DNA from: Heloderma charlesbogerti
Taxonomy: Eukaryota > Chordata > Lepidosauria > Squamata > Helodermatidae
Length of the DNA: 64,000 nucleotides
Assembly (NCBI GenBank): GCA_026122225.1
Contig: JANEZZ010001390.1
Span: 124,001 to 188,000, forward strand
Direction of reading: 5' to 3'
In this document: piece after piece, positions 1 to 10,966 of the stretch
Position numbering within the stretch: position 1 is the first letter of the stretch
Layout of the letters: each line of letters begins with the position of its first letter
Program-made: the position numbers and the translations under genes
The notes under the pieces: generated by a model
What the model was told of the DNA's origin: nothing
Database searches by the model: none
The model's input: the letters and a program-made list of their open reading frames with translations, nothing else

Positions 1-181
1 CAAGAGTGGAAATGGTGGCAGCGGCAGCCGGTGGGAAGACCAGCTGCCACAGCCACCGCCGCTGGAGCCGCTGCTGGAGCCATCACCGCCCCAAAGTTCC
101 GCCCCAGGTGAGTCTTGTCCCAGGGGGCATCCATGGGCTGGCGGGGGGGTGGCAGGCCATCCTGCCAGAGTTTGGGGGGGC
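1..181 (-). mobile_element. hAT-like foldback element, left-end fragment
   Basis: GC-rich fragment matching the reverse complement of the 'L' end of the family that fills this window (gaccagctgcc..., ccccaggtgag..., then a G-rich tract). It lacks the terminal TAGGGATG and is cut by the window edge, so neither boundary can be defined. Confidence 0.6.
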
Positions 182-1859
182 AAATGCACATAGTGTGTGC
201 ACATAGACTTATATTCAAAAAGCTTTGTGACTCACCCAGGCAGGAGGAGGTGGAGGTGTAGCACACACACCCCACATTTCTAGCTGTCTCCTCCTCATGA
301 GCAGGAGATGGCTAGCAGTCCTTGACAGCTGAGCAGGCAGGAGGTGGCAGCAGAGTGGGGCCGAGAGCTATCACTTTTGGCTGTCAGAGTTTTTGTGGAA
401 AAATCAAATTTCAGCTGCACCTAGCACAAAAAGTACCGGGCCAAGCTGTGAGAAATTTGACAGGTGGGATCCTCTCCATGTTGGCAGAGAGTCCCCCACG
501 TTTCATGTATTTACCATGAACTTTGAAAAAGTTATGGCCATTAGTGTTTTTCCATGCAAGTGAATGGGAAAACGCCCAAACCGAGTGATCTGGATAACCG
601 AGTCTCACTTCGGATCTGGAACCGAGTTGAAGCAGAGGGGTCTGAATTGGTCCAAGACAAAATGCAACTGATTCTCAGGATCTGAAGCGGCATCCAAAGC
701 AAAGCAGGGGGTCCATGCACAGCCTTAATTTTTACACATATGCCTGCCTATAAATTGAGATTAGTATTGGTGATCAATTTCCCTCTGAACCTACCTTCTG
801 AGGATAGGCAGGATGCAACCAGGGACAGGGTATTTTTTCTGTCTTTGGAATGCCTGCTCTGAAGCATTTCTGCACCAGGCAACAAGGTCAGGTCAAGTTT
901 TGGGGGTGCCCTTAGGCAATAGGACCACCTCCTGAATGAGTGCACCTCCACTGTCTTACTCCCCATTTATGTATCATTTCACGCTGGACCCAATCTGAAC
1001 TGCTGTCCAGAAGGATAGGGCCACCTGCGTGGAGATTGTTGCCCCTTCTCCTTGCTCTTATATGCTAAGACAGCACAGGTAAGCAGGAAGCAACAGCAAG
1101 AGGGAGGAGCAAAGCCAGGGAGTCTAGGGTTCAGCAATCCCTCCCTCCCTGCTAGGATGTGGGCCTCAAGAGATCAACAACTGCCCAACAATGCCAACCC
1201 CTGACACCAACCCTGCCAGGCAAGGACATTTGCATTTTCCAAGTTCTTTTTTCACAGCAGGGGAAGTTAACATGATTCTTTTCATGTGATGATGGAATGC
1301 ATTTGCATATATGTTTGTGTTTTTTGTTTTGTTTTTACAACTCTGCATTTCTTAAAAACCATGGTTTTTTATGTTGATGTTGTTTTAATTGTTTTTACTG
1401 ATTGCTAGCCAACCTGAAAGTACAATCCTGTATATATTTACTAGGAAGTAAGCCTAATTGATTTTAATGGGCATGTGATTGTATCCTGGAGGCTTATTGC
1501 TGAAAAGCAGGATATACATTCTGTAAAGCAGGATATACATTCTATAAAGGAATAAATAATTCATCATAGGTACTACTTCACAGGAGAAAAAATCCCAAAT
1601 GTCAGTGAATTATAAAAATGGTTTCACTCAACGAAATGATGGATCGAAGTTGTTAGTCCCATACATTCCTTTCCCTTCCTCCTGTACTTGCTTGGCTTGA
1701 TGATTTCCTAGCAATTTGCATCTCTCTGGAACCCCTTGGTTACTACAGGCAAATCGTTGTTCACTGTTCTATGGGATACTTTGAGATGAGTAGCAGTCAG
1801 CTGAACAGGCTTATCTTCATTATCTGTCTCCAGTGAGGTCTACTTGCCAGTATAGCAGA
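182..1859. other. IGHV intergenic sequence
   Basis: No gene seen. From about 1190 it is collinear with about 17525-18150 and 19197-19350, which marks it as the left part of a segmental duplication. Around 400-720 there is diverged repeat-like sequence (cggatctggaaccgag... / ggatctgaagcgg...) that I could not assign to a family. Confidence 0.5.
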
Positions 1860-2770
1860 TAGGGATGGCAGAGAATTCCACCGTGGATTCCAGTGAGACT
1901 GGATTCTTTAGAATCCGCCTCCCCAGAATCCATGGTGGAATGGCCTCCTGCCCCCCGCCCTGCCCCGGCGGAATTTCCTGGGACGGAACGGTGGATGCGA
2001 CGGATTCGGCAGTGGCAGCGGTGGTGGTTCCGGCTCTGGCAGTGGCGGCTCCGGCGGCTGGTCTCCTGGTCGGCCATGGCCGGGCTGCTGCAGCCACCAT
2101 TGGCATCCTTGCAGCTGTGATAGGCTATGTAAGAATTTAAGTAGCCTATCATGGCTAACCCCCCCCCAAAAAACCCCAGAATACGCAAATGGCAGCAGCT
2201 ATGGCGCCTGCCATTTGTGTTCCCTATTTTTCACCATTCTAGCCTACGTAAATATTTACACAGGCTAGAATGGTGGGGGGGGGGGAAGGAATGCAAATAG
2301 TGCCCACTATGCTATTTGTGTTCCCCTTTTTTTCGCCGTGATAGCCTACGTAAATATTTACGTAGGCTAGAACGGCAAAAAATAGGGAACGCAAATGGCG
2401 GCCGCCGTAGCCGCCACCATTTGCGTACGCTGGTTTTTTGTTTTTTTTGGGGGGGGAGGTTAGCTGTGATAGGCTATGTAAATACTTACGTAGCCTATCA
2501 TGGCAGCCTGGCTGGATGCAAATGGTGGCTGCTACGGCGGCCACCATTTGCGTCCGCAGCAACCCGTCCGTGGCTGGAAATCCTGCTGTGGACGGCCCTG
2601 GCCGGCTGCTCCGTGGAGCCGCTGCGGAGCAGAGCCGGCCAGGCAGGATTCCACGGGGGAGGACCGGATCGCCTCCCCCCCATCGAGGATTCTGGGGGGA
2701 GGGATGGAGTGCCTCCCCCCCCACCGCAAATCACATCCGCGAACAGGTAAGTGAGTTTCGTACATCCCTA
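1860..2770 (+). mobile_element. hAT-like foldback element (complete, 911 bp)
   Basis: Ends TAGGGATG...CATCCCTA are flanked by a perfect 8-bp target duplication, ATAGCAGA (1852-1859 and 2771-2778). The L end carries the sequence gagaattccaccgtgg and the R end carries CAGGTAAGTGAG about 20 bp from the tip. The interior holds gataggctatgta... and cgcaaatggcgg... hairpins and two G-rich/C-rich hairpin repeats (2640-2725). No transposase frame is present. Confidence 0.88.
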
Positions 2771-3008
2771 ATAGCAGAACAGAACAGCCCTGAAGAAACC
2801 CATTTGTTCATTTGTTACATTTTTATATCACCCTATAGCCAAAGCTCTCTGGGAAGTTTACGAAGATTAAAAACCTTTAAAATAGAATAGTATACATAGG
2901 AATTTAGGATAATTTAGTTTCTGTTTGCAAGACATGTGAGCATGCATTGTTCACAACCCCAAAAATGAGCAGGAGAATGCATTCTCTGAAAATGTTCTCA
3001 GATTCTTG

Positions 3009-3893
3009 TAGGGATGTCAGAGAATTCCACCACGGATCTCGGTGAGGCTGAATGCCAGTGCATTCGGCTCCCCAAACTCCGTGGTGGAACAGCCTGCCCC
3101 CCCACTCCCCACGGATCCCCCCCAGGACGAGACTTACCTGGGGCAGATGTTCCGGGTGGCGGCGGTTCCGGCCGGCAGCTGCAGCGGCGGCAGCTGCAGC
3201 AGCTGGTCTTCCGACCGGCTGCCTCCGCTGCCATTTGCAGTTTTGTAAAAAACAACAGCAACAATGACATGATTGGCTACGTGAAGATTTACATAGCCTA
3301 TCATGGCTGGGTTTAAAAACTAAACAAAACCATGTACGCAAATGGCGGCAGCTACGGCCGCCGCCATTTGCATTCCTTATTTTGGGCCATCTTAGTCTAT
3401 GTAAATATTTACATAGACTATGACGGCGAAAATAAAGGGGAATGCAAATAGCGTAGCGGGCACTATTTGCATCCCCTTTTGGTTCGCTGTTTTAGCCTAC
3501 ATAAATATTTACATAGGCTAAAATGGTGAATCAAAAAGGGTTGCAAATAGTGCCCGCTATGCTATTTGCATTCCCCTTTATTTTTGCCATCATAGTCTAC
3601 GTAAATATTTACATAGATTAAGGCGGCCAAAAATAAGGAACACAAATGGCGGCGGCTGTTGCCGCCGCCATTTGCATACGCGGGTTTTTGGGTTTTTCTT
3701 CCCCAGAGCCCTCCGTGGCCAGAAATCCGGCTGCAGATGGCTCTGGCCTGGCTGGGCCTGGCCGGCTGCTCCGCAGAGCTGCCGCGGAGCACAGCCATCC
3801 ATGGAGGATTCTGGGGGGGAGGAACGGAACACCTTCCTCCCCACCACCATCAACATAATCCGCAGAAAGGTAAGTGACTTTCGTACATCCCTA
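3009..3893 (+). mobile_element. hAT-like foldback element (complete, 885 bp)
   Basis: TAGGGATG...CATCCCTA is flanked by GATTCTTG / AATTCTTG (7 of 8 match). The L end has the outward AGGTAAGT complement at about 3131 and the R end has AAAGGTAAGTGACTTTCG. Hairpins lie at 3271-3305, 3396-3425, 3500-3525 and 3595-3625. Five exact immunoglobulin-type octamers (ATGCAAAT/ATTTGCAT) lie at 3366, 3442, 3465, 3564 and 3670. Confidence 0.87.
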
Positions 3894-3901
3894 AATTCTT
3901 G

Positions 3902-4195
3902 AACATGCGCTCATGTTCGAAAAAATATACAAATTTTGATGAGAACGAAGTTCATAATTGCACAACTTTAAAAATGCACCATTTCATGCTGTAGTCTGTG
4001 TGGAAAATTTGCACAAATATGAGGATTTTTGTGCAACTTTCATGTTTGATCATGTTCATTTGGCACAATTTTCCCATTCTCACAAAACAAACAGAGATCA
4101 CAACTGAGTTTAAATCAAGGACAGACTAACAGCAAGCCGATGTTTGGAACATGGATGAACATGAACATTGCTTGTTCACACATCCCTAATTGTAC
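3902..4195. mobile_element. Possible remnant of a second hAT-like element
   Basis: AT-rich sequence ends in gttcacacatcccta at about 4183-4195, so it shares the CATCCCTA tip but nothing of the hairpin core of the main family. Repeated 'ttgaacatg / catgttc' motifs are seen. No left terminus or target duplication was found. Similar AT-rich sequence occurs at about 50560-50740. Confidence 0.35.
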
Positions 4196-4879
4196 ATAAT
4201 ACAAAAACCATTTACATAGAAACATATAAACAGACCACACACACATACACACTTAAAATAATCAACAATAAGAAATCCCAGGACCCAATTATTTTATTTT
4301 TTTAATCAAATGCTGCCAAATGACTGAGCGAAGAGGAAGGTTTTGCCCTGGCACTGGAAGGATGATGATGTTGGCACTAGGCAGGCCTCACTGGGGAGTT
4401 TATTCCATAATCAGGAAGCCACCACTAAGAAGGCCCTCTTGCTTGTTGCCATCTTCTGAGCCTCCCTCAGAGAAGACACCTGGAGGAGGACCTTAGATGA
4501 TTAGCATACTATATGAGCAGGTTCATGCCGGGAGAGATACTCCATCAGGTAGTTTGGTCCTGAGCTCTATAGGGTTTTATACATCAAATTGGGCTCAGAA
4601 ACATATAGGAGATAACAGGCAGCCAGTACAATGGGTCCGAGTCAGTGTTATATGTTCAGACCTTCTTGTCCCTGTTATCTGTCCATCACATTTTGCATAA
4701 GCTGTAGCTTTTGAACCATCTTCAAAGGCAGCCCCATGTAGAGTGCATTGCAGTAATCTAAACTGGAGGTTATCAGAGCTTGGCCACTGCAGCCAGGTTA
4801 TTCCTGTCCAGATTAGGGTGCAGCTGGGACAGAAACTGAAGTTGCTAGAAGGCATTCCATGCCACTGAGGCCACCTGTG

Positions 4880-5840
4880 CAGGGATGGCAGAGAATTTCT
4901 CCCCGAATCTCTGGGAGGCCGAATGCCAACGCATTCGGCCCCCCAAAATTGGCGGTGAAATTCTCCACCGGCCCCCCACCCCCCCCGGTATGGGACTTAG
5001 CTCCTGCGAATGTCCCTCGTGGCGGCGGGTCCTGGTGGCGTTTCAGCGGCGTTTCGGCGGGGTTGGCGGCAGCAGCCGGTCTTCTTACTGGCTGCCACTG
5101 CCACCATTGCAAAATAAAAAAGTAAAGTAAAAAAAAAAAATCACCCGTGATAGGCTACGTAACGATTTACTTAGCCTACCACGGCTAGATTTCCAAAGTC
5201 AGCCATGATAGGCTACGTAAATTGTCACGTAGCCTATCACGGGTGACTTTGGAAAAAAAAAAAGCGCGTATGCAAATGGCAGCACCCATGGGGCGCCGCC
5301 ATTTGCGTTCCTTAGTTTGGCACGTCTAGTCTACGTAAAGATTTATGTAGACTACGGTGAAAATAAGGGAATGCTATTTGCGTTGCCCGTATTTTCGCCG
5401 TAGTCTATGTAAATCTTTACGTAGACTAGATGTGCCAAACTAAGGAACGCAAATGGCGGCGCCCCATGGGTGCCGCCATTTGCGAACGCGCTTTTTTTTT
5501 TTTCCAAAGTCACTCGTGATAGGCTACGTGATGATTTACGTAGCCTATCATGGCTGACTTTGGAAATCTAGCCATGATCGGCTACGTAAATTGTTATGTA
5601 GCCTATCACGGGTTGTTGTTTTTTTCACTTTTTCTTTCGCGGCCCGGGAGACGGGGCTCTTCTCCCCAGCCTGAATTTCGGCCGGGCGAGGTGCGGCGCC
5701 TCCCCCCCCAGCCTGAATTTCAGCCGGGCAAGGCGGGGTGCCTCCCCCCACTCACCTGAACTTTGGGGGGAGAACCGAAGCGCCTCCCCCCACCGTGAAG
5801 CAAGCTGTGGGACAAGGTAAGTCCCTTTCATCCATCCCTA
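4880..5840 (+). mobile_element. hAT-like foldback element with large palindromic core (961 bp)
   Basis: Ends CAGGGATG...CATCCCTA are flanked by CACCTGTG / CACCTGAA (6 of 8 match). The core at about 5142-5612 is one large palindrome in which each arm contains smaller palindromes (gataggctacgtaa..., tagtctacgtaaa...). The two arms share the order hairpin 1, hairpin 1, cgcaaatggc, hairpin 2 as mirror images. G-rich/C-rich repeats follow at 5640-5800. No coding capacity. Confidence 0.86.
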
Positions 5841-6224
5841 CACCTGAACTTCAAGTGACAAAGATGGCTCCAGGAGAACACCCAAGCTAGGAACCTGCTC
5901 CTACAGGGGGAGTGTAACCCCATCCAGAACAGGTTGAGCACCCTCCAACTGACAGCAGGCTGCAGCTGGGCCAGGAATGGCAGCTGTTGATCATTAATAT
6001 TTTATTTTTCCTTTGAACATTTTCTACCAAATGGGTTACTGGCTCTTGGATGCCCACTTCAGTGACATCTCTGCAAAGTTCCTGAAGTGATCAGGGAGTC
6101 CTATGGACTGTGGGCACTCACATGTAGAAGATGTGGTCAGGCTGGTTTCAATGGAGGCAATCAAGAAGAGCTCCTAGTATTTCAAGAAATCCATGCCAGC
6201 AGAATGCCTAGTCATTGCAAAGCT

Positions 6225-6263
6225 GGTATTTGTCCAGGTTCCCCACTGCTTTTGCATTCTGTG
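6225..6263 (-). other. V recombination signal, 23-bp spacer (orphan)
   Basis: On the plus strand: GGTATTTGT (6225-6233), 23 bp, TTCTGTG (6257-6263). The heptamer and nonamer are identical to those of the VH2-like gene at 19650-19688, although the V exon it served is gone. Confidence 0.75.
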
Positions 6264-6272
6264 TGTTTGCTG

Positions 6273-7247
6273 TAGGGATGGTGGAGAATTTCTCCCCGAA
6301 ACTTCAGGGGGCCGAGCACCAACATGTTCGGCCCCCCAAACAAGTTTCGGGGAGAAATCCTCCGCACCCCCCTGCCCCCCAAATCCCCCCTGGGATGGGA
6401 CTTACCTTCGCCGAATGTCCCTCCCGGCAGCGGGTCCGGCCGGCGGTTCGGCGGCTGTTCGTGCGGGGCGGGAGCGGCAGCCAGTCTTTCGACCGGCTGC
6501 CGCCGCCGCCATTCCAATAAAAGAAAAAAAAACGCCCCCATGATAGGCTACGTGACGATTAACGTAGCCTATCACGCCTAGATCTGCAAAGTCAGCCGTG
6601 ATAGGCTACGTAAATCGTCACGTAGCCTATCACGGGTGACTTAAAAAAAAAAAAAAAAAAAAGCACGTACGGATAATGGCGGCCCCCATAGGGAGCTGCC
6701 ATTCGCGTTCCTTATTTGGTCGCTGTAGTCTACGTAAAGATTTACGTAGACTACGGCGAAAATTACGTAGACTACGGCGTTCCTTATTTTCACCGTAGTC
6801 TACGTAAAGATTTACGTAGACTACAGCGACCAAATAAGGAACGCGAATGGTGGCTCCCTATGGGGGCCGCCATTAGCGTACGCGCTTTTTTTTTTTTTTA
6901 AGTCATCCGTGATAGGCTACGTGACGATTAATGTAGCCTATCATGGCTGACTTTGCAGATCTAGCCGTGGTAGGCTACGTTAATCATCACGTAGCCTATC
7001 ACGGGGGCGGGTTTTTTTTAAAAAAAAACTTTCGAGTTCGCGACCAGGCGAGGCGGGAAGCCTCCTCCCCGGCCTGAATTTCGGCCGGGGTGAGGCGGGA
7101 AGCCTCCCCCCCCCAGCCTGAATTTCAGCCGGGGCGAGGCGGGAAGCCTCCTCCCCCGGCCTGAACTTCGCGGGGGGAGCAGCAAAGCGCCTCCCCCCCA
7201 CCGCGAACAAGCTTCGACGAAAGGTAAGTGACTTTCGTCCACCCCTA
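6273..7247 (+). mobile_element. hAT-like foldback element with large palindromic core (975 bp)
   Basis: TAGGGATG... ends at 7247 in CACCCCTA, flanked by GTTTGCTG / GTTTCCTG (7 of 8 match). The core at about 6538-7010 is a hierarchical palindrome centred near 6775, with gataggctacgt hairpins outside, cgcgaatggtggc in the middle and tagtctacgtaaagatttacg hairpins inside. The insertion lies at the 3' end of a VH2-like V exon. Confidence 0.87.
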
Positions 7248-7335
7248 GTTTCCTGGCACAGTAATTTGTCTACTGAGTCAAACTTTGGTAATTATTTTTG
7301 AAATCCCATAGAAAAGAGGAGGCTGTGTGAGAAAT

Positions 7336-7343
7336 ATTTGCAT
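7336..7343 (-). promoter_or_regulatory. Octamer of the VH2-like relic promoter
   Basis: ATTTGCAT on plus, ATGCAAAT on the coding strand. The context cagaaa(c/t)atttgcatattc is the same as at 20279-20286 upstream of the intact VH2-like gene. The adjacent BovB insertion duplicated TTGCATATTCT, including part of the motif. Confidence 0.7.
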
Positions 7344-7348
7344 ATTCT

Positions 7349-7946
7349 TGTTGTTGTTCAGTCGTTAAGTCGTGTCCAACTCTTCGTGACCCCATGGACC
7401 ATAGCACGCCAGGCCTTCCTGTCCTCCGCTCTTTCCCGGAGTGTGCTCAAATTCATATTCATTGCATCGGTGATGCTATCTAGCCATCTCATCCTCTGCC
7501 GTCCCCTTCTCCTTTTGCCTTCAGTCTTTCCCAGCATCAGAGTCTTTTCCAGGGAGTTTTCTCTTCTCATTAGGTGGCTAATATAGTTGAGCTACAGCTT
7601 CAGGATCTGTCCTTCCAATGAGCAGTCAGGGTTGATTTCCTTTAGGATGGACTGATTTGACCTCCTTGCAGTCCAGGGGACTCGTAAGAGTCTTCTCCAG
7701 CACCACAGTTCGAAGGTATCAATTCTTCAGCACTCAGCCTTCCTTATAGTCTAGCTCTCACAGCCATATGTTGCTACTGGGAAAACCATAGCTTTGATTA
7801 TACGATTCTCTGTTGGCATGGTGATATCTCTGCTTCTTATTATGCTGTCTAGGTTTGCCAAGGAGCAAGCATCTTTTAATTTCATGGCTACAGTCACCGC
7901 CTGCAGTGATCTTGGAGCCCAAGAAAATAAAATCTGTCACTGCTTC
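7349..7946 (-). mobile_element. RTE-BovB LINE, 5'-truncated 3' end
   Basis: Antisense sequence reads as the C-terminal end of BovB ORF2 (motifs GRQRMRWLDSITDAM, KAWRAMVHGV, SWTRLND; stop near 7358) followed upstream by sequence coding for more N-terminal ORF2, with breaks. The 3' terminus is the (gtt)n-flanked ttcagtcgttaag. An 11-bp target duplication, TTGCATATTCT, flanks it at 7338-7348 and 7947-7957. BovB is a retroposon known from squamates and ruminants with horizontal spread. Confidence 0.85.
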
Positions 7947-7985
7947 TTGCATATTCTAGCTGAATATAAATTGGGAGTTACAGGC

Positions 7986-7988
<3 letters not shown>

Positions 7989-8046
<58 letters not shown>
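7989..8046. repeat. (TG)n(TA)n microsatellite
   Basis: Simple dinucleotide run, about 55 bp of alternating TA, within sequence otherwise matching 20295-20400 of the second duplicon. The run is expanded only in this copy. Confidence 0.95.
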
Positions 8047-8048
<2 letters not shown>

Positions 8049-8101
8049 TCATAAATACCTGTCTGAGCAATAGACCAACACAAGATCTTGCTCTTGTGGG
8101 G

Positions 8102-8140
8102 CATTATAGGCCCCTTCCAACCACACTATTCTATGATTCT
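8102..8140 (+). mobile_element. CR1 3'-tail stub
   Basis: ggccccttccaaccacactattctatgattct matches the 3' tail of the CR1 copies at 28090-28130 and 40992-41045 (tail repeat TATGATTC). No coding sequence remains. Confidence 0.55.
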
Positions 8141-8170
8141 CTCTTGTTTATGGGATATTTTACATTCAAA

Positions 8171-8203
<33 letters not shown>

Positions 8204-8570
8204 TTCCCATCTTGATTAACTATAAATAAAAATAACCCAAGTCAAACATTTCCCAACACTCTTTGTCAACTCCAGCAGGTCCCAGCCCCCAAAGGTCTTA
8301 CACCTGCTCTTAGCAAAGAAAAAAAAAGAAGAAGCTTCCATTCACTCTAATGGGAGCTTCCCACCACCACCACCACCACCACTGAAAATTGCAGGGGTAG
8401 AGGGCTTGATGTGAATCAGAATCACAGAAGGAGGAAAAAGATTAAAGCCTCCCTCCCTCCCCCCTCCATGCCACAGTGCTTACGAGTTGTGATAATTGCT
8501 TGTATGCCATCACACTCGTGTCTAGTTTTGCTCTGCGACTTTCTGGCTTTGTTATGAATCATTATGTGGC

Positions 8571-8830
8571 TCATCACAGTTGTACATGGCAGAGTCTTCA
8601 GCTGTTGGGGGACTCAGCTGGAGACAGACTTCATTCTTGGACTTCTCAGCTGACATTTAGCCTTGGGGAGATGCATTGCTGTACTTGTCCTCATTGAAAG
8701 AGTAGATCGATCCCATCCTCTTCAGCCCTTTACTTACTGGCTGCTGGATCCATTGCCATGTTCTGCAGCCATTGGCCTGAGATGGTGCAAGTGAGACTCA
8801 AAGGCTGTTTCAGAATCACCCCTTTGACAC
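8571..8830 (-). pseudogene. IGHV relic, VH1/VH6-like
   Basis: The minus strand retains recognisable V framework in broken frames: KGLKRMGSIYSFNEDKYSN (end of FR2 to CDR2) and, after a stop, NEVCLQLSPPTAEDSAMYNC (FR3 up to the second conserved cysteine). Part of FR1 (PLSLTCTISG) is also readable. The FR2 tryptophan context is damaged, with stops and frameshifts. No leader, octamer or convincing recombination signal was found. It is a different VH family from the VH3-like and VH2-like units here, and its closest relative is the relic at 21519-21790 in the second duplicon. I am confident of the V origin and less so of the family name. Confidence 0.72.
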
Positions 8831-10966
8831 AGGATTAGATTAGCTGTATTACAGCATGGAGAGAAGGGGTAAAGAAAGGAAAGCATTAACTCTTTGATAA
8901 TTTTTCTCTTTTTAACCTCCTGCCACTGATGAGTAAATAAATCTACTTGTGCCAGCAGTCAGGAGGTCAAGGAGCACCATTAACAAATGTGCAAATATGG
9001 GTGTGTGTGTGCTCGCATACGTGTGTGTGTGTGTATGTGTATGTGTGTGTATATAACAGGAACTCTTGTGCAAGGAAAATCCATTGACGAGAGAGAGAGA
9101 GAGAGAGAGAGAGGGCCATTCTTATCTCAATGAGTCAATTTAACCAGGAAGCAGCCAGATTTGTATGACATTTGGTCCCGGTATATAAGAGGTAGAATAT
9201 CACTGTCCTTTGTGGCACTGGTGGCCTACCTTGAGGACTTGGGTCATCTGGAGCAATTGTTTATAAACTGGCACATTTTGAAGATCTAATGTTTGCCTGT
9301 ACCACACATTGGTCTGATCTGTGGGGAGCTGGTGGGTGGGTTGACTTGTTCTTTGGGAATAGGACTAGACTAGATGACTATATTACACATCTATGTTGTT
9401 TACAAATAACCGATGTAACTTCTGTAACCATTATAGCCACTGCAGCTGCAATAGGCTAAGAGAAGTTGCTTACATTTGACTACATTTCATAATTGAGTAG
9501 AAACATTATGAGAGTTGAATCAAGCGCTGGCAGTTGGGGGCACATGGCAAGGTCCATTGATAGTGCTGTATCACATCAGAATTTAAATATCAGGTAGCAT
9601 CTTCCAGAATACCTCAACATGAACCTCTCTCCATATGTGTTCATTTTCCACACACATTTTCATGGAGGACTGTACCACTTTTGCCTCTCTCAAACATTTG
9701 AAATGGCTGCAGCTGAAACAAGGAGAACATCCCATTCTTGGTGGAGGGCAGGAGATGTAAAAAACCAAAAACAAAAACAAAGCATAACTTCCCTTTGCTG
9801 GGATCCCCAAGGATGAAGTATATGTGTGAACAGCACTACTGAATGAGCAGAGAGAATCATGTGGGTATTTCTCATCCAAATGTTGTTCTCACTGCTGGTG
9901 ACTGGGTAGGAAAAACAGGGTGATCAGCCCAACCTACTAAATTGCCTCATTTATACCCAAATGCAAGCTAACATAGTATGTCCAAATGGGATCAGACACT
10001 GAGGAACTGGCTCCTACATGTGGGGGGATGTGTGTGAAGGGTCTCAGTTTGTACCAGAAAAAAGAGTCATGAATAGGGAAGGGTGAGAATTGTGTTCAGT
10101 TATTTTTTTTCTCCAAAAAATAAAACAAAAATAATTAAAATTCATGCAGTTCTTCATAAACAAGACATAAAGAACTTGAGATGGAAAAAAAAATAATCAA
10201 AAGTTGGAGACTCCAACATTGGAACATTCTTCCAACCATACAGATGGGGTTGAGTACTTAGCTCTTAAACATCTGGGTTTGAATCCCAGTGTATTCAACC
10301 ATATTGCGATGCTGAATTGTGGTGCTGATTTTTATTTTTATTTTTCAACTCACAAGCTCACCACCTTTAACAGCTGCATAACAGGTAGGTACAACACAGT
10401 CCTCTCCATGTTGGGAATAGATATTGAATTTGGCTGGTGCAGATGAGCAAAGACTGGATTTGGTTTGTTTATGGGGGAAAAAAAAAACACTTACCAAACG
10501 TTTGCTGATTTCTTCATGAACAAGATGGAAAAAACTTGAGATTTAAAAGCAATTAATGTGGGAGAAAATGAAACTCTCAGATTTGTCCATCTCGAGTCAT
10601 GGGTATACCTAAAACAAAATAAAATGAGTTTAAATTTCAGTTTCTAAATTGGTGACACTATTCTCATCTCACTGTTGACTTTAGTATCTTAGGAATATGG
10701 GTTTCTTATTGCCACATACTTTCCAACCAAATGTTGTGAGTTTGACTGTCTTATTACTGTAAATGGGTCAAATCACTCCGGAAGAGCCCAAGGAGATGGC
10801 TACGTGTTGTTGAGACTGGACAAGAGAACCACCATGATCCATTGATAAGTGTGGATATGTCTTGAATGGGCAATTCAATGGCTCAGGCTATCAGAGATGA
10901 GTACTCAGCAGATGTCCATGGGAGAAATGACAGTTTGTGAATATAGAAAGACAAGAGACAGGAGAG
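8831..10966. other. IGHV intergenic sequence with microsatellites
   Basis: No gene seen. 9130-9400 is collinear with 22900-23061 plus 23519-23580, and 9590-9730 with 24880-25030, both in the second duplicon. (TG)n lies at 9000-9055 and (GA)n at 9090-9113. 10240-10440 resembles spacer sequence at 45680-45850 and 48700-48890, so it is an old shared intergenic unit. Confidence 0.55.

Larger units (their letters stand above)
2800..5935 (-). mobile_element. Old L2-clade LINE, 3' fragment, split by later insertions
   Basis: Segments 2800-3008, 4200-4871 and 5849-5935 read together as an antisense L2 3' region. The 3'-tail sequence resembles ccctatagccaaagctctctggg. The 4500-4870 part matches the equivalent part of the younger L2 copy at 35309-37412 (cagctgtagcttttgaaccatc / cagctgcagcttccgaaccgtc; gtagagtgcattgcagtaatct). 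Two hAT-like elements (3009-3893, 4880-5840) are nested in it. Frames are broken throughout. Confidence 0.65.
6225..7343 (-). pseudogene. IGHV relic, VH2-like, gutted and split by a hAT-like element
   Basis: Recognised by comparison with the VH2-like gene at 19689-20145. The recombination signal survives at 6225-6263 (on the coding strand, heptamer CACAGAA, 23-bp spacer, nonamer ACAAATACC). A hAT-like element (6273-7247) sits just 5' of it on the coding strand. Beyond that only the codons around the second cysteine (cctggcacagtaattt, 7251-7266) remain. The rest of the V exon and leader is deleted and the sequence jumps to the promoter region, where an exact octamer ATTTGCAT lies at 7336-7343. 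A BovB fragment then interrupts the promoter. It cannot encode a V domain. Confidence 0.8.

Noticed and set aside
3902..4195. A full second hAT copy
   Set aside because: Only one tip (CATCCCTA) is visible and no target duplication or left end was found, so it is reported as a possible remnant with low confidence.
5142..5612. Hairpins followed by T-runs resembling intrinsic bacterial terminators
   Set aside because: The DNA is vertebrate nuclear sequence and the hairpins are parts of transposon palindromes.
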